A stretch of DNA of 6,123 bases, from assembly GCA_016283605.1 (NCBI GenBank), contig JAEENF010000069.1, forward strand, positions 1 through 6,123, read 5' to 3'. The stretch is from Prevotella sp. GTDB lineage: Bacteria > Bacteroidota > Bacteroidia > Bacteroidales > Bacteroidaceae. Below, one piece after another: positions 1 to 5,321 of the stretch (positions within the stretch are counted from its first letter, which is position 1; the number at the start of each line of letters is the position of its first letter). The position numbers were made by a program, and so were the translations under genes. The notes under the pieces were generated by a model. The model had not been told where the DNA came from, made no database searches, and saw nothing but the letters and a program-made list of their open reading frames with translations.

Positions 1-424
1 AAAAGACCTCCAGTTTCTCAGGCTTGACAGAGGTGATCTTTGAACCGTTGGCCAGTTGCTGGTACAAGAGCTTTTGCAGTTCTGATGCAGGGACAGTACC
101 CTTGCCACTACCATGGGCAAAGGCTTTGAAATTTACCTGAAGGTTTTTCAACCCCTTGCCATAAATATAGGTAGCCAGTGTGATACCCTTGTCGCGGATA
201 GTCATCTTCACGGTATCGGTCTCATCAGAGGTGAGTACCACGTTCTTCGGGACATTAACGATGGTGACGGGAATGCTGAATTCTTTCTCGTAGGTCTCGT
301 TGAGCGTCATGAACAACCAAAACGCACCGGAGAGAACGAGGAAGAACAAGAAAATCAGAAATTCCCTGTTAGCCTTGTTAAACAGGAAATCTCTGATGAT
401 TTGCCAGCGGAATTGTCCCTCCAT
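1..424 (-). CDS. YbbR-like domain membrane protein, 5' part (3' end beyond window)
   Basis: The first 141 residues of a minus-strand gene are visible; it starts with ATG at 424-422 and stays open to the left edge. A short basic, cytoplasmic-looking N-terminus (to about residue 20) is followed by one hydrophobic helix at about 21-40, then an extracytoplasmic beta-rich stretch with alternating Val/Ile/Thr and a conserved-looking IPV segment near 51-53, as in YbbR-domain proteins. In Firmicutes the YbbR protein CdaR controls the c-di-AMP cyclase CdaA; in Bacteroidota the role is not established and no cyclase gene is visible here. The assignment rests on topology and on position: it starts 6 bases after the yajC stop, and nusB-yajC-ybbR (then usually coaE) is a common Bacteroidales order. 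It is probably co-transcribed with both. An ATG at 308-310 is less likely as start because it would remove the membrane helix. Confidence 0.82.
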   Translation of the reverse strand, partial: MEGQFRWQIIRDFLFNKANREFLIFLFFLVLSGAFWLFMTLNETYEKEFSIPVTIVNVPKNVVLTSDETDTVKMTIRDKGITLATYIYGKGLKNLQVNFKAFAHGSGKGTVPASELQKLLYQQLANGSKITSVKPEKLEVF

Positions 425-430
425 CGATTG

Positions 431-757
431 TTATTTCTGAGGAACCTGGTTGGAGCTGGTCATATCCTTGAAGACAGAACCCTTGTCGACGGTGATGACC
501 ACGTCGCGCGCAATCTTCACCTCAACGGTATTCTTCGTGAGGTCGATGCTCTTGACAGTACCATAGATACCACCACCGGTAACGACGGGTGTTCCCTCTG
601 TCAGTTCGTTCTGGAACTTCTGGATCTCTTTCTGTTTCTTCTGCTGTGGACGGATCATGAAGAACCACATAATGGCGAAGATGGCCACCATCATGAGAAT
701 CATGCTCATGCCACTACCTTGTCCTGCTGCCTGCGCAGCTAATACTAAACTTGTCAT
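431..757 (-). CDS. yajC: YajC, Sec translocase accessory membrane protein
   Basis: This 108-residue protein has the usual YajC length and layout. A short periplasmic N-terminus rich in Ala, Gln and Gly leads into a single membrane helix at about residues 17-35 that is rich in Met and Ile. The family hallmark FFMIRPQQKKQKE follows at about 32-44. The cytoplasmic domain then begins with the motif TPVVTGGGIYGTV near 56-68 and a small beta fold (about 69-95). In E. coli YajC associates with SecDF-YidC at the SecYEG channel; it is not essential there and its exact job is unclear. It lies 18 bases after the nusB stop and 6 bases before the ybbR start, which suggests one transcript starting upstream of nusB. 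The leader is AT-rich with no Shine-Dalgarno sequence, as is normal in Bacteroidota. Confidence 0.95.
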   Translation of the reverse strand: MTSLVLAAQAAGQGSGMSMILMMVAIFAIMWFFMIRPQQKKQKEIQKFQNELTEGTPVVTGGGIYGTVKSIDLTKNTVEVKIARDVVITVDKGSVFKDMTSSNQVPQK

Positions 758-775
758 ATTCTGTACTTAAATTAA

Positions 776-1777
776 TTATTTGTCTTTTTTAATTCTTGGT
801 CTGCCTTTTCCACTGGGAGCAGCCTGTTTCTCAGGCTTCGCCTCTTTGGGCTCGATGAACTTGTTCAACTTACCCGTCTTCACCAAATGACGGGCGATGG
901 CATCGAGCATGCCATTGATATAACCACTGCTCTTGTGGGTGGAGTAGAGTTTCGCGAGGTCTACGTATTCGTTGATGGTCACGCTGATGGGAATATTGGG
1001 GAAGGTCATCATCTCTGCAATGGCAATCTGCATGATGACGACGTCCATATAGGCCAGACGTGAGAAGTCCCAGTTGCGCGAAGCCTCACTCATATAGCGC
1101 TGATACTGATCGGCATTGAGGATAGCGGCACGGAACAACTTACGGGCGAAGTCCTGTTCTTCATCACTGTCCCACTCGGGCAGGAGTTCCTGTTTGGCAC
1201 CATTCTGTTCGTCGAAGCGCTTGATGGTCTTCAGAACGAAGGTGTCGACAACTTCCTTGTCATCATTCCAGTACAGACTCACTTCCTCCAACATAGCGTC
1301 GAGGTCGTCGTTGTTCTGGATGAGGTTCTTATAGAGCTTACGCCACAACTCACGGTCGGAGTCGTAGTTGTCCTCAGCACTCTCCATATATTCCTTAAAG
1401 ATATCGCTGCTTTCGATGAGTTCATACATCTTGCCCACGAACTCTGGATCATCATTCCATGTGCGTTTCTGGGTACCAATGAAGTCATTGAGCATCTTGT
1501 TCTCTTCTAACTGCAGGGCGAAGCGGTTGAAGATGAACTTCTGCGAGGGCAGCTCCGTGCCTTCGCGCTGTGCTCTGGTGGTGAGCACTTCATTGCGGCG
1601 ACGGGCTTCCTTGGTGATAGCTACAATCAGCGCCAACAGGTGGTTGTAAAGGTCATAAGCTTTTGAAAGGCTGAAAAACAGTTCCTTCTCAGCCGAGTCG
1701 ATGTTCTTGCTACCGTTCTGATAATACGCATAGGTTAACTGGACAATCTTGGTACGAATAATTTCTCTGTTAATCAT
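776..1777 (-). CDS. nusB: NusB, transcription antitermination factor, long Bacteroidota form
   Basis: NusB binds boxA RNA together with NusE (ribosomal protein S10) and helps RNA polymerase read through rRNA operons. The protein has 333 residues, against about 140 in E. coli. The recognisable NusB core is near the C-terminus, about residues 206-300. It includes the helix around RLAYMDVVIMQIAIAE, the conserved IPISVTINEYVDLAKLY stretch (about 262-279), and the SGYINGMLDAIAR segment (about 284-296). The N-terminal 200 residues are charged, mostly helical and acidic; such an extension is common in Bacteroidota NusB, and its function is unknown to me. The tail (about 308-333) is Lys/Pro-rich and basic (GKGRPRIKKDK) and could touch RNA. 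The ATG at 1777-1775 is chosen because the typical opening MINREIIRTKIVQLTYAYYQ starts there. First gene of the leftward unit. Confidence 0.93.
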   Translation of the reverse strand: MINREIIRTKIVQLTYAYYQNGSKNIDSAEKELFFSLSKAYDLYNHLLALIVAITKEARRRNEVLTTRAQREGTELPSQKFIFNRFALQLEENKMLNDFIGTQKRTWNDDPEFVGKMYELIESSDIFKEYMESAEDNYDSDRELWRKLYKNLIQNNDDLDAMLEEVSLYWNDDKEVVDTFVLKTIKRFDEQNGAKQELLPEWDSDEEQDFARKLFRAAILNADQYQRYMSEASRNWDFSRLAYMDVVIMQIAIAEMMTFPNIPISVTINEYVDLAKLYSTHKSSGYINGMLDAIARHLVKTGKLNKFIEPKEAKPEKQAAPSGKGRPRIKKDK

Positions 1778-1820
1778 CTCACTTGATGTTTTTTTGTGAT
1801 TCTACATATATTTACGATTG

Positions 1821-1852
1821 CAAAATTAGTCTTTTTCCCCCAATTATGCAAG
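1821..1852 (-). promoter_or_regulatory. Probable nusB promoter (Bacteroidota type)
   Basis: Read on the minus strand, TAATTTTG at 1828-1821 matches the Bacteroidota -7 consensus TAnnTTTG exactly. CTTG at 1852-1849 lies 20 bases upstream, about where a -33 box (TTTG) is expected, and matches it in three of four positions. Transcription would start near 1813-1815, giving an AT-rich leader of about 36-38 bases before the nusB start. It is the only good match between nusB and rplY in this orientation. The prediction comes from motif and spacing only. Confidence 0.55.
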
Positions 1853-1887
1853 AAAAAGCCATAAAAATACGTTAAAATCATAACTTT

Positions 1888-1915
1888 TTCACTATTCACT
1901 ATTCACTTTTCACTT
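1888..1915 (+). repeat. Tandem 7-bp repeat, four units, upstream of rplY
   Basis: Four uninterrupted heptamers stand here: TTCACTA, TTCACTA, TTCACTT, TTCACTT. Only the seventh base varies. The array ends 8 bases before the -7 box of the probable rplY promoter and so covers the position where the -33 element should be. A second array of the same heptamer family, in the opposite orientation, lies at 3208-3249. The strict unit length in non-coding DNA points to slippage or to a dispersed repeat family rather than chance. Confidence 0.85.
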
Positions 1916-1923
1916 TTTTATTG

Positions 1924-1931
1924 TACCTTTG
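1924..1931 (+). promoter_or_regulatory. Probable rplY operon promoter, -7 box
   Basis: TACCTTTG matches the Bacteroidota -7 consensus TAnnTTTG and is followed by CA, as is frequent in this group. No clear TTTG is found 19-21 bases upstream; that position is taken up by the heptamer array at 1888-1915. Transcription would start at about 1937-1939, leaving a leader of about 85 bases before the rplY ATG. It is the best-placed promoter for the six-gene plus-strand series. Confidence 0.6.
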
Positions 1932-2022
1932 CACCGCTTTTTCCGAAAGCACAACGAAATTATCTCGTGTGATGGTGAATTAAGCAGTAGTATTAACAAC
2001 TTAATTTTAGAGTAACACAATT

Positions 2023-2628
2023 ATGAAAGAAATTAGTGTAAAAGGTCAGAAGCGCACCGCCACTGGAAAGAAGGCTTCAAAAGAGCTCCGCAAGGAGGGT
2101 ATGGTTCCCTGTAACATCTATGGTGAGAAGAAGGGTGAGAATGGTCTCCCCGAGGCATTTGCATTCTGCGCTTCATTCGCAGAGCTCCGCAAGGCTGTCT
2201 ATACGCCTGAGGTGTATGTCATTAACCTCGACATCGATGGTGAGGCTCACAAGGCTGTCATCAAGGAGTTGCAGTTTCACCCCACAACCGATGCTCTGCT
2301 GCACGCAGACTTCTACGAGGTGAACGAGACGAAGCCCATCACTATTGGTATCCCCGTGAAGCTGAATGGTCTGGCACAGGGTGTTCGCGATGGTGGTAAG
2401 TTGAACCTCTCTATCCGTAAGATCAATGTGACAGCTCCTTACAAGCAGATTCCTGAGGTGCTGAATATCGACGTGACCAACCTGCAGCTGGGTAAGGCCA
2501 TCAAGGTTGGCGCTCTGAACTTCGAGGGTCTTGAGATCGCTACTTCTCCTGAGGTTGTTGTATGTTCTGTGAAGGCTACACGTGCTTCTCGTTCTGCAGC
2601 TGCCGCTGCTGAGGCTGAGCAGGCTTAA
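2023..2628 (+). CDS. rplY: 50S ribosomal protein L25 (CTC/TL5 type)
   Basis: L25 binds 5S rRNA in the central protuberance of the large subunit. The 201-residue product has the two-domain CTC/TL5 build found in most bacteria outside the gamma-proteobacteria. The N-terminal L25 domain (about 3-98) includes the basic opening GQKRTATGKKASKELRKEG and the hallmark around LQFHPTTDALLHADF (about 83-97). The C-terminal beta domain covers about 100-185. The tail (about 187-201) is Ala/Glu-rich and probably disordered. The ATG at 2023 is preceded by an AT-rich leader without Shine-Dalgarno, and the reading begins with the expected MKEISVKGQKR. Codon use is strongly biased (for example CTCCGCAAG used twice for Leu-Arg-Lys), as expected of an abundant ribosomal protein. 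pth follows after 12 bases, a very common pairing, so the two are probably co-transcribed. Confidence 0.96.
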   Translation: MKEISVKGQKRTATGKKASKELRKEGMVPCNIYGEKKGENGLPEAFAFCASFAELRKAVYTPEVYVINLDIDGEAHKAVIKELQFHPTTDALLHADFYEVNETKPITIGIPVKLNGLAQGVRDGGKLNLSIRKINVTAPYKQIPEVLNIDVTNLQLGKAIKVGALNFEGLEIATSPEVVVCSVKATRASRSAAAAAEAEQA

Positions 2629-2640
2629 TCCCCTCTGCTG

Positions 2641-3231
2641 ATGGACAAGTACTTGGTTGTTGGTCTGGGTAATGTCGGCGATGAGTACGATCTGACCCGC
2701 CACAATACAGGATTCATGGTATTGGACGCTTTTGCGAAGGCGTCCAATATTTCTTTTGCAGACAAGCGCTACGGTTTTGTGGCGGAGACGTCGTTGAAAG
2801 GCAGGAAAGTGGTTCTTCTGAAACCCTCTACCTACATGAACCTGAGTGGTAATGCCGTCCGTTACTGGCTGAATCACGAGAATATAGACCAGAGTCGTCT
2901 GCTCGTCATCAGCGACGATGTGGCACTGCCCCTGGGCGATTTCCGTCTGAAGGCCGGTGGCAGCAACGGTGGACACAATGGACTTGGCCATATCCAGCAG
3001 TTGATAGGAGAGAACTATGCCCGTCTGAGGATGGGTATCGGCAATGATTTCCCCCGTGGCATGCAGGTCGACTGGGTGCTGGGGAAATATAACGAGGAGG
3101 AGTTGAAAGCCCTTGAACCCCGTATCGACATCGCCGTCGACATCATCAAGAGTTTCGTGCTCGCAGGGATCGACATCACGATGAACCAATACAATAAACT
3201 GGGGAAACAGGGAAAAGGGAAAAGGGAATAG
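2641..3231 (+). CDS. pth: Peptidyl-tRNA hydrolase
   Basis: Pth cuts the ester bond between peptide and tRNA in peptidyl-tRNA that has dropped off ribosomes, which frees the tRNA. It is normally essential. The 196-residue product has the usual length. Active-site positions are in place by comparison with E. coli Pth: Asn11 in GLGNVG, catalytic His21 in TRHNTGF, Asn67 in KPSTYMNLSG, Asp92 in SDDVALP, and His112/Asn113 in GGSNGGHNGL. The fold appears complete by about residue 186 (MNQYNK). The final residues LGKQGKGKRE are basic and are encoded by the 7-bp repeat array at 3208-3249, which also supplies the TAG stop, so this tail is probably not conserved. The start is ATG at 2641, 12 bases after the rplY stop. 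A terminator-like stem-loop lies early in the coding sequence (2720-2759). Confidence 0.96.
   Translation: MDKYLVVGLGNVGDEYDLTRHNTGFMVLDAFAKASNISFADKRYGFVAETSLKGRKVVLLKPSTYMNLSGNAVRYWLNHENIDQSRLLVISDDVALPLGDFRLKAGGSNGGHNGLGHIQQLIGENYARLRMGIGNDFPRGMQVDWVLGKYNEEELKALEPRIDIAVDIIKSFVLAGIDITMNQYNKLGKQGKGKRE
2720..2759 (+). other. Terminator-like stem-loop inside pth
   Basis: TATTGGACGC at 2720-2729 is perfectly complementary to GCGTCCAATA at 2740-2749. A T-G and two T-A pairs can extend the stem inward, leaving the tetraloop TGCG (2733-2736). The strand after the stem is T-rich (TTTCTTTTG from 2750). Shape and tail resemble an intrinsic terminator, but it sits about 80 bases into the pth coding sequence, where it encodes residues 27-37. 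It could be a coding coincidence or a brake on expression of the genes after rplY. No transcript evidence is available from sequence alone. Confidence 0.35.
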
Positions 3232-3249
3232 TGAAAAGTGAATAGTGAA
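3208..3249 (-). repeat. Tandem 7-bp repeat, six units, across the pth stop
   Basis: On the plus strand the units are CAGGGAA, AAGGGAA, AAGGGAA, TAGTGAA, AAGTGAA, TAGTGAA, with degenerate units on both sides (GGGGAAA at 3201-3207, TAGTTGA at 3250-3256). On the minus strand they read TTCACTA, TTCACTT, TTCACTA, TTCCCTT, TTCCCTT, TTCCCTG, which is the same family as the array at 1888-1915. The array encodes the last residues of Pth, supplies its TAG stop, and fills the gap up to the start of the next gene. Confidence 0.85.
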
Positions 3250-3255
3250 TAGTTG

Positions 3256-3642
3256 ATGGTGGAGGAAGCAAGGATTGACAAATGGCTGTGGGCAGCGCGG
3301 ATTTTTAAGACGCGCTCGATAGCGGCTGACGCCTGCAAGAACGGACGCGTCACCATCGGTGGCGTGAACGTCAAGCCCTCACATGTCGTCAAGGCTGGTG
3401 AGGTGGTGGCAGTCCGTAAACCACCTGTTACCTATTCCTTCCGCATCCTGAAGACCATCGAACAACGCGTAGGGGCAAAGCTCCTGCCGGAGATCTACGA
3501 GAACGTCACTCCTCCAGACCAGTACGAACTGCTGGAAATGAATCGCATCAGCGGATTTGTGGATCGTGCCCGGGGAACGGGACGTCCTACGAAGAAAGAC
3601 CGTCGTGCGATGGATGCTTTTTTAAATATAGAAGACTTATGA
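3256..3642 (+). CDS. hslR: Hsp15-like S4-domain RNA-binding protein
   Basis: This 128-residue protein begins with an S4 RNA-binding domain at about residues 4-60. It has the typical opening RIDKWLWAARIFKTRS, a second helix with ACKNGRV, and the strand-turn GGVNVKPSHVVKAGE. A basic C-terminal part follows, with RGTGRPTKKDRR at about 106-117. Length and layout match Hsp15. E. coli Hsp15 binds free 50S subunits that still carry peptidyl-tRNA, and the Firmicutes homologue RqcP works in ribosome quality control. I choose ATG at 3256. A TTG at 3253 is in frame but weaker, and the codon before it (3250-3252) is TAG, so the protein cannot start further upstream. The region upstream of the start is the heptamer array. 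The 3' end overlaps the next gene by four bases (ATGA), suggesting translational coupling. Its place next to pth fits a peptidyl-tRNA role. Confidence 0.9.
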   Translation: MVEEARIDKWLWAARIFKTRSIAADACKNGRVTIGGVNVKPSHVVKAGEVVAVRKPPVTYSFRILKTIEQRVGAKLLPEIYENVTPPDQYELLEMNRISGFVDRARGTGRPTKKDRRAMDAFLNIEDL

Positions 3643-4628
3643 TATTGCATGGATTATTGATTATTGCCGGTATCGCCCTTGTCATCTGGGGTGCAGACCG
3701 TCTGACGGAAGCTGCTTCGGCTGTAGCCCGTAGTTTCCATATCCCTGAAATCATCATCGGACTGACCATCGTGGCTGCCGGCACGTCGGCTCCAGAGTTG
3801 TTTGTCAGTCTTGTGTCGGCGTTGAAAGGCACGCCAGACCTTGCCGTAGGTAACGTTATCGGCTCGAACATCTTCAATACAATGTTGATTGTGGGTTGCT
3901 CGGCCCTCGTCGCACCCCTGGTGGTGAACCCCTCGACAGTGAAGCGAGACCTGCCCTTTGCCGTAGCTGCCTCGTTGTTGCTCTTTGTGCTCTGCTTCGA
4001 TGATATGGACTCTCCCCACCTCTGGGGTAATGAGATCAGTCGCAGTGACGGTCTGGTGTTGCTTATCGGTTTCACAGCCTTTATGATCTATGCCTTTGCG
4101 GCAGCGCGGAAGTCTGGTGAACTGAAACCGAAGACGGAATACCTCGGTGTAGAGAAAGAACGTCTGCCCGTGGACTATCGTGCTGTAGGCATCAATAGCC
4201 TCTGGATCCTTGTGGGACTGGCCTGTCTGATAGTGGGTAGTAATATCTTTGTCGACGCAGCCACCTATGTGGCTCATCGTTTCAACGTGCGTCAGAGTGT
4301 CATTGGTCTGACTATTGTGGCTGGTGGAACCTCTCTGCCCGAATTGGCTACGAGTATCGTTGCTGCCCGTAAAGGTCAGGCGGGACTGGCTATCGGCAAC
4401 GCTATCGGTTCGAATGTTTTTAATATTTTCCTGATTCTGGGTCTTACGGCGGTGATCTGTCCTATGCGTATCATGGGTATCACGATTATCGACTTGATGA
4501 TGATGTTAGTCAGCATCGGCATCCTCTGGATTTTCGCCTACACCAAGTACTTCGTCTCGCGTCGCGAGGGTGCACTTCTGGTGTTGGGATTCTTTGCTTA
4601 TATGGCCTGGTTATTTTATCTGTTATAA
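3639..4628 (+). CDS. YrbG-type Na+/Ca2+ exchanger family membrane protein
   Basis: This is a 329-residue inner-membrane antiporter of the Ca2+/cation antiporter superfamily, which usually exports Ca2+ in exchange for Na+ (or H+). The family's two inverted alpha repeats are both intact. The first has GTSAPE at 48-53 and GNVIGSN at 71-77; the second has GTSLPE at 230-235 and GNAIGSN at 253-259. Glu53 and Glu235 are the expected ion-binding acids. About ten hydrophobic segments can be seen, five in each half, separated by a hydrophilic loop at about 156-182. The length is typical of YrbG (about 325). The start overlaps the S4 gene stop as ATGA, and the stop TAA directly abuts the ATG of the next gene, so it is firmly within the operon although its function is unrelated to translation. 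The ion specificity cannot be read from sequence. Confidence 0.93.
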   Translation: MILHGLLIIAGIALVIWGADRLTEAASAVARSFHIPEIIIGLTIVAAGTSAPELFVSLVSALKGTPDLAVGNVIGSNIFNTMLIVGCSALVAPLVVNPSTVKRDLPFAVAASLLLFVLCFDDMDSPHLWGNEISRSDGLVLLIGFTAFMIYAFAAARKSGELKPKTEYLGVEKERLPVDYRAVGINSLWILVGLACLIVGSNIFVDAATYVAHRFNVRQSVIGLTIVAGGTSLPELATSIVAARKGQAGLAIGNAIGSNVFNIFLILGLTAVICPMRIMGITIIDLMMMLVSIGILWIFAYTKYFVSRREGALLVLGFFAYMAWLFYLL

Positions 4629-5321
4629 ATGAATCATAACAAAGATCAACGTATCAGTGTGCTGTTTATGCTCTACGGCATACTGTTCTGTGTTTGCCTG
4701 ATCACGGCTAATGTGCTCGAGACCAAGCAGATTTCGCTGGGTCCTGCCAACATGACGGCGGGCCTCATTGTATTCCCCGTGAGTTACATCATCAACGATG
4801 TGGTATGTGAGGTGTGGGGCTATGGTCGTACACGTCTGCTTATCTGGATGGGTTTTGCCATGAACTTCCTCTTTGTGGCCTTCGGTGCAATTGCGGACTG
4901 GATACCGGGAGCGCCATACTGGCATGGTGAGGAGGGCTTCCACCAGATCTTCGGACTGGCTCCCCGTATTGCGGGGGCTTCGTTCCTGGCATTCCTCGCC
5001 GGATCGTTTATGAATGCCTATGTGATGAGTCGTATGAAGTTGTCATCGGCAGGTAAGAATTTCTCACGTCGTGCTGTACTCAGTACGATCTTCGGTGAGT
5101 TGACCGACTCTGTCATCTTCTTCCCTCTTGCCCTCGGTGGTGTCATCCCCTGGGAGGAGATGCCCTCACTGGTTATCACACAGGTGACGCTGAAGACGCT
5201 CTACGAGATTCTGGTATTGCCTGTGACCATCCGTGTCGTGAAGTTTACAAAGCTGCACGACAATGAGGACGTGTTCGATAAAGATATCGCGTATAATATT
5301 TTTAAGGTGAACGAACTATGA
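4629..5321 (+). CDS. Queuosine precursor transporter (YhhQ/DUF165 family)
   Basis: This 230-residue membrane protein has about six hydrophobic segments, near residues 10-29, 43-62, 70-90, 114-134, 148-172 and 181-204, and a charged C-terminal tail. Family signs include ANVLETK near 27-33, the NDVVCEVWGYGRTR segment at 56-69, and the RRAVLSTIFGELTDSVIFF stretch at 147-165 with its conserved acidic pair. E. coli YhhQ imports the 7-deazaguanines preQ0 and preQ1 across the inner membrane. The neighbouring queF, which uses preQ0, strongly supports the assignment; the substrate itself (preQ0, preQ1 or queuine) is inferred. The start abuts the upstream stop with no gap, and the end overlaps queF by four bases (ATGA), so translation of transporter and enzyme is probably coupled. 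Confidence 0.92.
   Translation: MNHNKDQRISVLFMLYGILFCVCLITANVLETKQISLGPANMTAGLIVFPVSYIINDVVCEVWGYGRTRLLIWMGFAMNFLFVAFGAIADWIPGAPYWHGEEGFHQIFGLAPRIAGASFLAFLAGSFMNAYVMSRMKLSSAGKNFSRRAVLSTIFGELTDSVIFFPLALGGVIPWEEMPSLVITQVTLKTLYEILVLPVTIRVVKFTKLHDNEDVFDKDIAYNIFKVNEL

Noticed and set aside
113..742. A 209-codon open frame on the plus strand opposite yajC and the ybbR-like gene
   Set aside because: It crosses two genes with clear family features on the other strand. It has no promoter or leader, and its His/Glu-rich C-terminus is simply the complement of the Met-rich YajC helix.
821..837. Inverted repeat AGCCTG/CAGGCT with a 5-base loop near the nusB 3' end
   Set aside because: It lies within the coding sequence, has only six base pairs and no T-tract on either strand, and yajC continues only 18 bases after nusB, so a terminator is unlikely.
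13..838. The 13-mer GTTTCTCAGGCTT occurring at 13-25 and at 826-838
   Set aside because: Both copies encode KPEK on the minus strand in the ybbR-like gene and nusB. Shared codon choice explains the match.
2083..2191. Repeated GAGCTCCGCAAGG in rplY
   Set aside because: Both copies encode Glu-Leu-Arg-Lys with the preferred codons of a highly expressed gene; not a functional repeat.
2173..3189. A 338-codon open frame on the minus strand covering most of rplY and pth
   Set aside because: It lies opposite two well-identified genes. Its translation is an odd mixture rich in His, Val and Asp with no recognisable domain, and its length is explained by the biased codon use of the real genes.
3253..3255. 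TTG as the start codon of the S4-domain gene
   Set aside because: An ATG follows immediately at 3256 and gives the family's normal N-terminus. The TTG adds only one residue.
4243..4250. TATCTTTG inside the exchanger gene matches the -7 consensus
   Set aside because: No -33 box lies at the right distance, it sits mid-gene, and an eight-base pattern with two free positions is expected by chance in 6 kb.
3654..4277. A 207-codon minus-strand frame opposite the exchanger gene
   Set aside because: It is a shadow of the hydrophobic exchanger reading frame, as shown by its high His, Asp and Gln content and lack of any domain.
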